A stretch of DNA of 64,000 bases from positions 7,392,239 through 7,456,238 of the forward strand of contig CP034977.1 in NCBI GenBank assembly GCA_004026145.2, written 5' to 3'. The translations under genes were made by a program, and so were the position numbers. This DNA comes from Takifugu bimaculatus. Taxonomy: Eukaryota > Chordata > Actinopteri > Tetraodontiformes > Tetraodontidae. Shown piece by piece: positions 21,601-33,700 of this stretch. Each line of letters opens with the position of its first letter. The stretch's first letter is position 1. The notes beneath the pieces are model-generated. The model ran no database searches, was not told where the DNA came from, and saw only the letters and a program-made list of their open reading frames with translations.

Positions 21601-23898
21601 ATGAAGTCGAGCAAACAAGTAGAGCGCAATTGCGTGCAACCCTTTGAGACTCGTTTCTCCTTCTTAGCCAAAGAGGGAGAGATAAATGTAACTGTTTTAC
21701 TGACCTTTTAGCAGCATCTGTCCTATCCTCTGGGAGGGAGAACACGCAGCCCATGGCATGTAACCCTGTTGCTCACTACTGCCACTCACTCCAGAGGCGA
21801 AGACCACACCTGGAACCGCCACACTTTAAAAAAACCAGGATGGCAGCGCACCACCACCACGAAAAAAGGGCATAAACCTAGTCCAAACAGGAGCTAGACA
21901 GTTTCAGCAGCTGTCCTCCTCGACCGTAGAAGCTCTGAGACGATCGTAACCCTTCCTCTCTGCCTGCACCGCTCTCTGTAATAAGCAGCGTCTGTTCCCC
22001 GCACACACATTCACACAAAGCTCTGCCAGTATCTGGCAACCAATGAGGACACAATGGTGGGAAACTGACTTTCCCATAAAATGTAGCAGAGCTGCCACAC
22101 AATTTTGACTCATGAAAAACACTGAGAACACTCTGCATGTCTGTCCCCTCTTCCTCACTCTGGGCTGGAACCAAAAAAACAATCTTAAAAGGCCAATGGT
22201 TTGTAGCGACAGCCTGTTGGTGGGGGTTCTGAATGGTATTTTTTTCCCCCGACTATTCTCCGCCCACATTGAAGCAGTGGGGGATATCACTGCTATGGCA
22301 ACCTCATTTATCATAAAAGGATTCAATTTGTGACAGCTGTCCAGCCGAATGAGCACGCACGCGGACAGAACAGAGACACAAATACCAGGAACACGAAAAC
22401 GGGAAGAAAAAAAGAAGCAAACAAAGAGCTGCTTGTCTTCTGCCTCAGCTTCCCACCTTTGGAAAAGGCTCACAAAAGGAGCTTGGAGCCCTATTAGGTT
22501 TCTGTCCAGAACCTAGGTTCAGGGCCAAATACAAAATCACAGGAAAGACTGAAGGCTACACCCCTTTTAACAGTTAGGTAATCACAGCTCCCAGAAGAGG
22601 AGGCCGTCTGGTGTTGCTTTACGCTCCCTGTCCCTTTCCCCCCTAAGGCAGCACAGGGGGTCAGAGGTTACTTCCCTTTCTAGCCAATCTCCAACTTTCA
22701 CCCAAGATTATCCTTTTTGAATTTCGACATTCCGAGATAGACTTGGGACAAAAGGCACGTTTGGGTGAGGCCAAGCTCTGTCTTTCACTCTGGTAACCCT
22801 AAAGACCCGTGTGTGGTTGGGGAGGGACTAAAATGTGGCCAATGGCAGGAGAGTCTGCATAAACTCAGCCGGGCCTCTGCAGTCACTGGTAGCTGCGGAG
22901 GGGAGGGGACACAGGCGGAGACGGAATGGGCATTCAGAGAGGGGCACAGCGAGTACAAACTGTGTAAAAGAACACTGACAAGAAAGCAAAAACAAAGGTC
23001 ACTGCCTGTCAAATCAGAGTTGAAGGTGTGCACTCCTCGCCCAAACCTACTCTTTTTCCTGCTATGCTACGTTAGCAGTAGGAACCATGTGGCAGCTTCA
23101 CAGACGCATTGTAAGTAGTGTTGCCGTGAAACAGGTCTCCAGTGAAACGGGCACACTACTTTTAGTGAGTTTGGAGTAAACAACCGTAGGAGCTTTAGCT
23201 GCAACGTCGCTACGCTACACAAACACGAGTCCAGTGCAAAGTTAGAAAGGCAGATAATGAAGCGTCAGGTGGTCACGCTCCAGCAGAAAGGCAGCGGCGG
23301 AGGGCGGATGTCCAAAGTTAAATTACACGCCTGTTCTATTATAGAGTAAATTGATTTTAGAGCAAAATTGCAATTGGGGAAACAGTGTCAAATGTCAGTA
23401 CGCCCGGTCACTTCTTAACAAGTGGTAAAACGTGAATGTTGGCTCAGAGACGCACTTTCATTCACAGTACCATAACAAATAGATGATATTAAAATCAATT
23501 TTAATAAGAAAATATCAGTGTTGCATTTCTTCCAACTACGAAAAGCTTTCAATTCACTCAGACCACAAAGGACTTTACAGAAATCTCATTTAAATAAATT
23601 AAAGAACACTTAAAAGCTTAACAATACCCAGCCGGAGGTGAAATATAATAAAAGATGTAGAATGTTCGAATACGTAGCTTGTCACTACTGAAGATAATGT
23701 GCGGCCGTGGCGCACAATAGATACTCACTGTGTTTCGATCTTTTTGAATTCGGGGACAGGCTCCGGCTTCTTGCGGAACATGAACCAATAAATAACAATG
23801 CCTACAATTAAGGAAAAGAGAAAGATGTCCAGGTTGCTGAAAAGAGGCTCCACTTCCTCCCCCAAGGGTGTGCTCGCAGTGGTGGTCTCAGCATCCAT
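15621..23898 (-). CDS. por: NADPH-cytochrome P450 reductase
   Basis: ER diflavin enzyme passing electrons from NADPH via FAD and FMN to microsomal P450s; 675 aa. Exons (minus): 23729-23898, 20061-20109, 19512-19640, 19186-19338, 18826-18950, 18611-18700, 18211-18309, 17958-18074, 17767-17885, 17320-17501, 16992-17141, 16527-16794, 16090-16235, 15885-15970, 15621-15765; all phases agree. Exon 1 encodes an acidic N-terminus and one membrane helix (IFLFSLIVGIVIYWFMF). Then: FMN site SQTGTGEEFANRL and TYGEGDPTDNAQDFY; linker CEHFGVE; FAD site RYYSIASSS; GVATNWL; NADPH site GPGTGIAPF; FGCR; CGDARNMAKDV; C-terminal DVWS. Catalytic Ser, Cys and Asp positions are kept. A non-coding first exon probably ends at 25166 (GAG/GTAAGG). 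Intron 1 holds a candidate alternative first exon (21705-21754) and a Tc1 remnant. Confidence 0.97.
18140..18157 (+). promoter_or_regulatory. CTCF-like motif in por intron
   Basis: CCACTAGGGGGCAGAGCT is a very good match to the forward vertebrate CTCF core. This is motif evidence only. Confidence 0.5.
20640..21115 (+). mobile_element. Decayed Tc1-like transposase fragment
   Basis: Plus-strand frames read DDARPHVAGVCQQLLEGIDA, the conserved catalytic-block neighbourhood of Tc1-like transposases. After an internal stop and frame change they read QVWEEMPENIHRLIRAMPR, the usual C-terminal block. The region between them, including the PDLNPIE block, is lost. It lies in por intron 1 and is clearly inactive. 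The long minus-strand open frame here is its antisense shadow. Confidence 0.8.
21705..21754 (-). CDS. por: Candidate alternative first coding exon of por (MGCxxS N-terminus)
   Basis: Read on the minus strand, GCCATGG gives an optimal start context. The 50-nt segment encodes MGCVFSLPEDRTDAAK plus two bases (AG) and then GTCAGT, a good donor. The leftover phase (2) matches the acceptor of por exon 20061-20109, where the next codon would become AGA. The product would be about 635 aa, lacking the ER transmembrane helix. It would start Met-Gly-Cys with Ser at position 6, the classical N-myristoylation context with an adjacent Cys suited to palmitoylation. A weak out-of-frame ATG lies 5 nt upstream. 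Transcription from here is inferred, not shown. It could be a chance arrangement, since phase alone matches one time in three. Confidence 0.5.
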
Positions 23899-25230
23899 GT
23901 TTATTATCTAAGGATCCTACAAAGAAAAAAAGAGATTTACTTTGCTTCAGAGAAGCTTGAAGGAGTATAAAGAGAGGCCAAGTGAAGGACCTGACTTTGA
24001 AATTCTTTTTTTCATGGAGCATTTTAAGGAATGTGATAGGGCCATGGATATGAAAACATCCCATGAATGCTCACATCCCAGCGAGTTCAACGCAATCATA
24101 TAAATTTATTTTAAAGCTCCTATATGTTGTAGGGATGTATGCAAGCCGCCCCATGCTAAGACAGCTGTTGGCGGGTGTTGCAGGGTATCAGAACGTAACC
24201 ACTTAGACTTCATACATGTGAGGCGGCTCCCTGTGTGGCAAAATGATCATTTCACAATTTAAAAAAAGGCTCTGTGTGATCCCAGCTGTGAACTCTCGCT
24301 ACGGTTCACGGAAGTTAGGAAATACCTTCCAAAATAATCAGTGATTTATCAGCCCGAGTTGCATCAATGACAGTAGATAAGTTCCTAAATAAAACCATTA
24401 TAGGCACTAAATACAAAAGGCACTGCACTAAACGTTAAATAATAAAGCTGTAAGGCAACATTTGACTTATTCAACCTTTTTCCAAGTCTATTAAAAAGGA
24501 TGTTGACCCACAGGTCATCAATGTAATTAAAATCGCGGCCTTAACCGAATTAAAACTTATTATTCATTAATATTATGATTGTGACGTAATTCAGAGGTGG
24601 GGATCGCTGTTAGAAACAAAGCTTATGTTACGCTGATGGACTGTTTACTTTAAGAAGTTATTAAATTAGCATATTTAGCACGTTTCGCTGTGGGTGAGAG
24701 GAACAAGGGTTCATCTTCAGTCATGTGAACACAATCACTGTTGGCTGGCAAAATAACCGCTGGCAAAGTAACCAGGGCAGTTTAGCTCCTTTAACCCTGC
24801 AAACATGACAGAATAAAAGCTGAGGGACGGCCGACGAAGCCTATTACATTGTTACACGACTCTGCCGCTGTCATAGCAGCAGGTTTTAAGAAGGAAACCG
24901 GCGATTTTAAACATCCCGTACAAATGCCATGATGGATAAAGCAATTTAACTCACACAGGACTAAGATGAAGATAACTATGTCTAACCTTATTGTGACTGA
25001 GCTGGTTGGGAATCCGCACTTTCGTAGGGGAAGTTCTTCTACTTCCTCTTTACCCGGAGTGTTGATTTTCTATGTGAACCTACGAGAGCTGGCATATAAT
25101 TCTCGCAAAATGTCACACTTTAATTCGACGCAAAGCGATATCGCGGATAATAGTTAGGTCCTTACCTCGGCCTCCCCAGTTCGTGTCGCGCACACACACA
25201 AGCGCCGCTCAACGCGGAAGGAAACTTAAC
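23899..25230 (-). other. por 5' leader intron and non-coding first exon
   Basis: A minus-strand acceptor (TTTCTTTGTAG) at about 23917-23927 and a donor GAG/GTAAGG ending at 25166 suggest an untranslated exon 1 from about 25166 to about 25230. It is separated by a 1.2-kb intron from the coding exon. GC and CpG rise near 25180-25220, as expected for a promoter. Confidence 0.6.
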
Positions 25231-25997
25231 GCCATGTGCGATCAAACCAAGTGCAGCCTAACAAAGGGGGTGCTCTTTGATTCCTAACTTGCAAGTGCAT
25301 TAAATGCGCGGATATTTTATGTCTGCTTGAAATCTAAAAACAATATATATTCAATATATATTCCGAAAAAAGGTCTGAAATATACCCGGTTAAAAACAAA
25401 GAACTTACAGTTCTGTATGCCGCGGTCACGTGTCTCATGTGGACCGGTCCACCCTGCATTACCTAATTGCACCCGTGAGCACGTATGTTACTCCCATAAA
25501 TAAATAATCATCTCCGTTGTATATGTGAAGGGTCATTGTTATGTAATAAAACCAAGAAAGCTGGCTCGGCGGAAGTTATTATGTCTGACACTGTGTCGAG
25601 CTAAAGAATTTGTGCATCTTTACTTTACGAAATGAAATGAAAGTGAGGGGGGGGGGGGTATATTTTTTAAAACTCATTTGGAAATTTATTTGCTGATTAC
25701 AAGGCCATGATTCACATTGAATTTATGTATTCTAAATATATCAAATAATTCTTACCATATATTAAAGCACTCTGATTTATGTAGTTGTAGGAATTACTAC
25801 TTAAGAGGATAGACATTGATGATGCTTTATCTGAAGGTAGATACTATAGATTGGTACTACTATAATATAACTAAGTGATGATGAGTGAAGGTAATGAAAT
25901 CACTCTTGGATTGGCTGTATTTGTTTCTTGAGATTGTATTTCTTGCATTCTTAGAAGTCAGTGCTTGGTAAAAGTTGGTAGGTAATTCTAAAAACTT
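25231..25997. other. Intergenic region between por promoter and tmem120a 3' end
   Basis: About 770 bp, mostly AT-rich, with a CACGTG E-box near 25427, a G-run near 25650 and no open frame that I recognise. por and tmem120a are in tandem on the minus strand, so this holds the por promoter and the end of tmem120a. Confidence 0.55.
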
Positions 25998-26003
25998 TTT
26001 ATT
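25998..26003 (-). terminator. tmem120a poly(A) signal
   Basis: AATAAA on the minus strand, 172 nt downstream of the tmem120a stop codon. Confidence 0.7.
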
Positions 26004-26174
26004 CAAGCATCAAAGCTACAAAATGATTTTTAGACACACAAAATATTTCACTCCCATCATGGAAGTCTTTAATCGTTCTGTATTTACCTGTGTGAAATTA
26101 CAATAACATTGGAGAGGGCAATAAAGACAGATTTTCACTCCAGAGAAAAACATTTACGATACATGTCATTGTTA

Positions 26175-29100
26175 TTACAGTCGTTTTAATCTCTGATTGC
26201 CGTTCTTGAACTTCTGGTGGACCACAGCAACAGTGGTGAAGAAGTTTCCCATGAATAGGACAAGAAAACAGAGGGCGCACATCAAAACCTAGAATTAAAA
26301 CACACAAGGCACTCTGTGAGTTAACATAAAAGCTTATTGAAGTCATTTCAGTGACTACATCAATGAATGACCACACTGTCAGCAAATGACACTAAAAGTT
26401 CAACTAGTTGAGCGTCCTGAAGGCACTGACCTGCCATTCTTTACAGTCGGGGTCTCGAGCCATTTTAAACAGAGACAGGCTGTTGAAAAACTGCCAGAAC
26501 TACCAAAGATTAAAAAAGTCCAATTAGTGTAAAGTTGAAGGCGTACCATTACCTTGCAAAAAAAAGAAGAAGTCATTTCTATAAACGAGAGCTGAGCAAC
26601 TAATCATGAGTCTACTCACATGACCAAAAAATATGAATGGTAAGAGAAATGTCAGCCCTTTCCACATCCATGACTGAAATCCCTCTGAAATCAGAGTTGT
26701 GTTTAAAAACACCCAGTTTCTCACACACATCTATGCTTTTGCTTTGTTTTGTTTTTTTAATTTAGCTGGTTTTACTTAAATTTACAGCACTCAGGGGATG
26801 CTGGAATACTCTTATGTTACCCCTGTGATGTTATCCAGGGCAAATCTAACCTGTCTCTCTCAGCCAGAGTACACAGATTAGTGAGCCACACTTTGTCTGC
26901 CTGCTCCCTTTAGGAACAGTTTGCCTTGGGCAAAGCAAAATCCAGCTTGTCAAATATTTAATGTGTTTTTTGGTTTTTTTTTCACTCTTTTTAATGCCAG
27001 GGGCATCTTAATTCTGCATTATCAAGAGTAATATTCTGGCCAACACCTTGATATTTAGCCATTTTCCACATTTATAATAGTGATTACCTATCCATAGGAA
27101 TAGTGAATGACATCTTAAATTTGACCAAATGGTGACTTTTAGATACTTTTTCCAATGGGGAGTAAATATTTAGCTTTGTAATTGTGCTTTTGTTGTGTGC
27201 ATTTGAACGGTTTATCTCACCCACGGTTAGATCCAAGTTGTGTCTCTCTCCAAGGGATCGTAGTCTATAGAGACAGCCGCTCTGATAGTAACACTGCAAA
27301 CACTGAACAAAACCTAAGAGGATTGGAGCATGAATATTAACAGCATTTGCTTTTAACTTATCAAAGATGAGTAATGTGGGTATTTAAAATCATCTCAGCT
27401 CACTTTGGTAGAAAGAATAGGCCAGGAACTGGTTCCTAAATGTCCTGTACTGGCTCCCATCTGGCCTTAAGAGTCAAAGAAAAGAGCGATCACTATGGTT
27501 ACTGCAACATCATTTCTCATAGTTGCTGTCTTGGGTGTTTCCTCTCCTCCACTCACCATGTCAGCATGACGCCAGACAGAAATGCTGAAATGTAGTGATG
27601 AAAAACCCACCAGCCCTTGATTCTAGATTACAGAACACAAGATATTGGATACTGAAACAGCATGTTGAGCATTTTCAATGCCATAGAAGACGATAAAAAA
27701 TCAATCAATGACGCTCAATAATAGCAAATATTTTTATCTTTTTAGATCTAATAACTCTGTCCACTCCTCAAACGCCTTAATTGCCTGCTGCTCTGGTATA
27801 ATCTTGCTCATCAAACCCCACTGAGAGCTTAGAAACACCCTCATCCTCTCCTAAACTCTAGTCCAGTCCTGCTCCCTTCCTTTCCATCCCATCATCCGCT
27901 CGGTTGGAGTTAAATCTTCTAGCTGCTAGGCCTTACATCTCCAAACCCACTTTCTTACCCCACACATTATTATTATATTTTCACATTCACGTTATTGTGC
28001 ATAGTTCTTCCTATATTGTGTATTTTTAACCCTCATTTTTACTAATATCTTAACATGTTTATGTGATTTAAGGTGATTCTGTTAAGATGTCTATAAAACA
28101 AATACATTGTTATCTCAAAATAGTTCAAAATTACCTGAATAATGATTAATTCCTCTCTTTTTTTTAACATTTATTGATTTTGCTTATTTTGGTAGGATGA
28201 GATTGGTAGAGTGTGACTGACCTGGAGCCGTTGGAAATCAGGATGCTCTCCCTGACAGTTAGAGTACAGTAGAACCACAAGAGCAGGAAATTGAGGATTG
28301 CATCAAGAACTCTAAAGACAGTGACATATGGAGCTGCGTTAGGACCTGCGCAATCACTAGCTACGATGCTAAAGTGGCTAGATGACTGAAGATGATTGAA
28401 AAGATGATGATGATGATGTGATGATGATGATGGTACTGACCTGTAGGTCACGAAGAAATAACATACAACGGACAACAGCAGCAGGAGGACGGTGAGGTAC
28501 AGCTTGAACTTCTCGTACTCATCCTTGTAGGCAAGTCTTTGTTTCAAAATTTAATAAGATGAGCAAACAGTCATGTTTTATTTACAGAAATGATTAAGAG
28601 CACGGATGTTCAAGCTTTTATTACTTAGCCTGTTTGCTGAGAAGAGTCACATTCACATTTCCAAGGATCAGGCGGAGGTATAATCTGCAACATTGCACAA
28701 TATTGCATATATTTGTAGTCATTTAAATTGAACTTGCCAATATGAGATCAGGTTTATTTGTTGGGGGCGCTACCCATTTTTCTTGGGAAGAAAAGTTTCC
28801 ATTTCAACAAAAGCACTTGGGATGGTCTGTATTTTTCCTGTGATTTGAGCCAGGATTTTAGCATCTTCATCAGACGCTCCTGTGTTGCATCTTATGGGCG
28901 ACATAAATAAAGTCTGTTAAAAAAAAAACATATATGCTACATATAGCCTAGATGCATCTAACTAATATCAGTCACTCTTAACAAACACAGATGTCCATTG
29001 TGCACCATGTCACCTATTTCAGTGCAACTTACCGTTTCACCATTTGGTGCACCTCCTTCAGCCGTTCGTGCTGAATAGAAATGGAGGAGGAGCATTTGTC

Positions 29101-29299
29101 TTGTAGTTGTGAGATTTCCTCCAGTTTCTGTAGGTATAATCTGTGAGTCTCCTGGATTAGAAGAGTGATTACTCTATCTGAGTAGGTCTTACCAGCCTTT
29201 ATTTGTATAATCAAGCAAAATAAAACTGACCTGAAGTTGTTCATACTCGCCTTGAAGACGGTCCCACTCTTCCAGATGAAGCGATAAACCCTTCAGCAT
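26175..29299 (-). CDS. tmem120a: TMEM120A (TACAN/NET29), multipass membrane protein
   Basis: Complete 339-aa protein (human about 343). Exons (minus): 29231-29299, 29033-29151, 28774-28890, 28625-28684, 28441-28536, 28222-28311, 27557-27622, 27404-27465, 27221-27313, 26620-26684, 26431-26499, 26175-26288; phases agree throughout. It has an N-terminal coiled coil (ETHRLYLQKLEEISQLQDKC), then FLPKKNG, LGNVNVTLLSKQ and AYKDEYEKFKLYL. About six membrane segments follow, with KGWWVFHHY and EGFQSWMWKGLTFLLPF. The DPDCKEWQVLMC segment resembles TMEM120A rather than TMEM120B, and POR is also its mammalian neighbour. Family knowledge: nuclear envelope/ER protein linked to adipogenesis, proposed as a mechanosensitive channel, with an ELOVL-like fold that binds CoA. 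The start has Met at the coiled coil with no upstream in-frame alternative. Confidence 0.95.
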
Positions 29300-30560
29300 T
29301 TTGCAGGCTTATTTTTTTACACATCAATATTGTTTCAATGGTACATTTCCCAAAGAAAAGTCCCTGGAGCAGAGGAAGTGATTTTCTTCAGTGTGTGTAC
29401 CACAGCTGCACACACACTTTATTGCATATAGTGAACTTTGACTGACACATATGTGCAACAGTTTGTCTTGGACATTGTTCTGTAGGGACATTTTCATTCA
29501 CGATTGGTTGATTGCTAATAAGATACACAGCAGGAAATATCCCAGCTACCTTCGGGCCATAGGCTGAGTCCATCAGCTCAGTAAAGGGCCAATATAGACA
29601 CAACAACCAACTTCTTAAATGTAGCAGAAGTCAACACTTAAAGCACTGGAGGTGTTTCATGAGCTAACGCTTTTAAAGGAGGTATTTGATAATTATAAAA
29701 GGTGACTTTATGAAATGGATTATCCTGTCTAGGATGAATCCCTCCAGCAATTTGTCTATAAGGGAAAAAAAACAATTAATCTTCTTATTAACGTGACTAG
29801 CAGCAAGTATTTCGCTTCATATGGCGCTCCCGCTGAACAGCTGCAAATTAGCGACATCTAGTGGATGAAACAGCTAAATACAGAGGTTGATCGGTTCGTG
29901 GACACGAGGACAAAAGTCTCCCTCAACCGTGACTTTGCACTTTATTGAACTTTGACTGTGACTTGGAGTGTGTATTGTGTGGTAACGAAATAGAAAAATA
30001 ACATGGTGGGTTAATAGGGATCAGAGATCAGTCTTTCGAGTTGACATTTCTTAATATATAAAATAAGTTCTACTAACAGGACCTTGTTTTGTCCGTTATC
30101 CCGATACACTGTTTGTCACACAGAAATCACAAGAGGAAACAATTAAAACGCTATCGATAAGGTTAAACACCAGAAAATATGCAGGAAAAATATTTTTTTC
30201 AACGCATTGAGACGTTATAATAGTCACACTGGATTGTTTTTGATTACAAGTACAGAGTAATTTATGACTCAGTGACTTTGCTGCATAGCATATAGGGGCA
30301 ATGACCTGTGCCCTGTACAAATAAGCATTATATGTCACCTGCTGAGTTTTGTTTCATTATCCCCTTACTTCATACTTAGTAATTAGCGTCTTTGTAAACT
30401 TGTTATTGCGCTGCTGTGTAAAAGGTTAATGCCGTAAAAACGTTATATAATCTGCGTGCGCGCGTGTAACGAGTTGACCAATGAAAACAGATTGAAAGCA
30501 GGAAGTAGCTAGTTCTGACTACTGCGCATGCGCGTACAGGTCACTCAGCGCCGGTCACTC
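29300..30560. promoter_or_regulatory. Divergent interval between tmem120a and gdpd1
   Basis: Head-to-head spacing of about 1.3 kb. A CTCF-like motif (GCGACATCTAGTGG) lies at 29849-29865. The gdpd1 end has an NRF1 site and a short tandem, listed separately. The open frames here are not conserved-looking. Whether the two genes share a promoter cannot be told from sequence. Confidence 0.5.
30523..30533. promoter_or_regulatory. NRF1 consensus site at gdpd1 promoter
   Basis: TGCGCATGCGC is a perfect palindromic NRF1 core. It is about 150 bp upstream of the donor that ends the non-coding gdpd1 exon (30677). It is directly followed by a 14-bp tandem, GGTCACTCAGCGCC then GGTCACTCAGCAGT (30539-30566). 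Confidence 0.65.
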
Positions 30561-30793
30561 AGCAGTGAACCGCAAACTGTTTCAAAGGCTGGATTATCTT
30601 TATAACAGCGTTTTTCCCCACTGCTCTATAGAAGCGACCATATGCTGACACCAAACACAACAATATAGCGAAACAAGGTAAGACGTTCATTCTCAGCCTG
30701 GCTAACATTTCGAGCTATAATTGCCATTGAATACCTGCTCAGCATTTGTAGGTTAATGGCTGTGTTGGGTTTGTGTATTTCCAGCAGACAGAG

Positions 30794-33700
30794 ATGAGTG
30801 TTGCAGTGTATATCCTGTCGACAGTAACGGGTTACATGCTGACCTCTGCCCTCCTGTTGAAATGCCCCGGTCTGCTGCACCGGAGGAGGAAAGAGACCTT
30901 CATCAGCAGACACATCTCCCATCGGGGAGGTCAGTGGGTTTCCTTTGACTGTGTCTGTCAAAAATCCACCTTTTGGCCTTGACACTTTGTTCGGTGTTGC
31001 AAGAATGATTCCATGAGTCCAGACACAGATTTCATATGAAATAACTGATAGCTTGAATCAGATTGTAGCACCATTGATGAGATACAAAGTAACTTATGAA
31101 TACTTTTAAAGATTCTGGGGTCTGAAAATACCACCCAACACGTCTTGCCAGGGAAATCGGCGCGTCCCTGTGATATAAAACTCATAACCCGATCTCTTAA
31201 GGCTAAATAAACCACCCCTCCAGAGGAAAAGATGAATTCCAGCGGCTGGTATGAGTGATCCTATCCTTTTGGTGACCACTCACAGCTCATGAATGCAGGT
31301 AAACCCGATTCCTGTTAAATCCCTGCATGCATTCAGGATTAATTACGGACTGGTGTAGTGAAGCTCACCGACAGGACTACAGCGTTTGGAAGACGGATCA
31401 TAAAGCTGACACCTATGAGCTGTGGCTAGAGATGAGATCCACGAGGAATCATGAGCTCAGCATTGGCCGCCCTGACACAGGCCACCTCTCGCTGGGAACG
31501 GCTCTGAATTACCGCTGACATCCAATAATTATTGGGTTCAGAAGTCTGCAAACCACTTTGCACTTGGTGTCGGTACCTTTCCATGGGCCGCAGTTCCCCA
31601 GACCCACTTTATGGGGACAGAAAGTAGCTCTTGGAGACTCATGGTGTCACGCTGTGGTTAGTTAATTAACTCAAACCACCTACAAAGGTTCCCTGAGCCT
31701 GTAAAACAGGGGCGTCCACACCCGGATCTCGAGGGCCACAATCCAGCCGGGGTTTCTATCGTACCAAGCCGAATGCTTTCACCAAGGAAAGTAGGATCCA
31801 TGGTGATAGGACAGAAAACCCGACCTCAAAGCGGAGGCAAAGCGGAGGTGCTCAAAATCCAAGCTGCCGCTGGTTCGGTGTAGTTTCCACCACCAGGAAT
31901 GGTTCGAGGAGCCATGTTCTATCAGGTCAAAGGTCAGCGCAGCACCTACCAGGAGATTTTAGAGAGCTTCACGTTAGCTTTTGCTCCCTAGCTTTATAAA
32001 GATGCTGACCAAAAGCACCAGTACCTGGTTTAAGGGCCACGGCATCCCTGTGTTTGATTGAAAATGCCAGAGTTGAATCTATGGGATGTTAAGAGCTACA
32101 TGTTCATACTCTCAAGAGCTACATGTTCATACTCTCAAGAGCTACATGTTCATACTCTCAAGAGCTACATGTTCATACTCTCAAGAGCTACATGTTCATA
32201 CTCTCAAGAGCTACATGTTCATACTATCAAGAGCTACATGTTCATACTATCAAGAGCTCAATGTTCATACTATCAAGAGCTCCATGTTCATACTATCAAG
32301 AGCTACATGCTCATACTCTCAAGAGCTACATGTTCATACTATCAAGAGCTCCATGTTCATACTATCAAGAGCTCCATGTTCATACTATCAAGAGCTACAT
32401 GCTCATACTCTCAAGAGCTACATGTTCATACTATCAAGAGCTCCATGTTCATACTATCAAGAGCTACATGCTCATACTCTCAAGAGCTACATGCTCATAC
32501 TCTCAAGAGCTACATGTTCATACTCTCAAGAGCTACATGTTCATACTCTTAAGTAGTCCAACGACGGCTCTAAGATTGTCTTACTTTGCAGGTGCAGGTG
32601 AGAACCTGGAAAATACCATGGCAGCTTTCAAGCAGTGAGTTGAAACTTCACCTGACTTTGTTTTTTCTGGATCGTGGCGCAAGTGTGTGTGACGCGACCT
32701 CATGACTGTGGTCAGTGTGTGTGTATGTGTGTGAAGTGGGAACTCTTTGTGAGTCGAACCTTCAACTGTCAACTGCAAATTCTGTGACTTTACTGAGGTT
32801 CGCGCTGCTCTTTAACACGTCCCTGCCGGACATTCTCCATCAGCCGTCCTTTTACCTCCTTCCCTGCAGCGCCGTGGATCTGGGCACCGACATGCTGGAG
32901 CTGGACTGCCACCTGACCAAAGACGAACAGGTCGTGGTTTCACACGACGCCAACTTGGAGAGGTGCACCGGCACGGACACGCGGGTCTCTGAGCTGGCCT
33001 ACTCCGTGAGTGATAATAACAGAGCAGAGCTCCGGGAATGGAGAAAATGCCCGTTGACGTCATTCCCAAATCATCTTCTGTGATTTGGCTGCAGACAAAG
33101 GGACAAATATTGAAACCATAAAAGTAACTTGAGCTTAAAAACACTGATTAGACTGGAATCAAAGAGGGAACCTGTGCTTACATCTTTCCCACCTTGGGGC
33201 TGATGGATCATGTGCTCCAGGTCACCTGACTCACCGCGTATCTTCGCCTGAGTCAACTGATCAAGAAAAGGTCTTTTTTTTTGAGGAACTTCACAGAAAT
33301 GTGACGCCAGAAATCATTTGATGAGCTTTACGGGTGACACGAGTCATGTTTTTGGAGTCACGTTTACTGATCTTGTCTTGTCCGCAGGAACTCCCTTCAT
33401 ATCTGTGCAAGCTGGGCGTAACCTTTCAGAGAGGTACTTTTATCATCAATGCATCATGCGGTTGACTTTTCTTTGATCTATTGATGGAGGCTGCAAGGAT
33501 TCGTAGGTGAGCCGGAACCAACGCTGCTGTGCTTTTCTATGCAGAGTGTTTCTGCGAGGGGGGAGAGGACACCCGCATCCCCCTCCTCAGAGAGGTTTTT
33601 GAGGCATTTCCTTACACTCCTGTCAACATAGACATCAAAGTCAACGACGACACGCTCATTAAAAAAGTGCGTCCCCTTCGCCCCGGCCAGTACGTTGAAT

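Noticed and set aside
32058..32638. Three overlapping repetitive open frames of 156-171 codons
   Set aside because: They arise from a stop-free 23-bp minisatellite read in three frames and lie in a gdpd1 intron.
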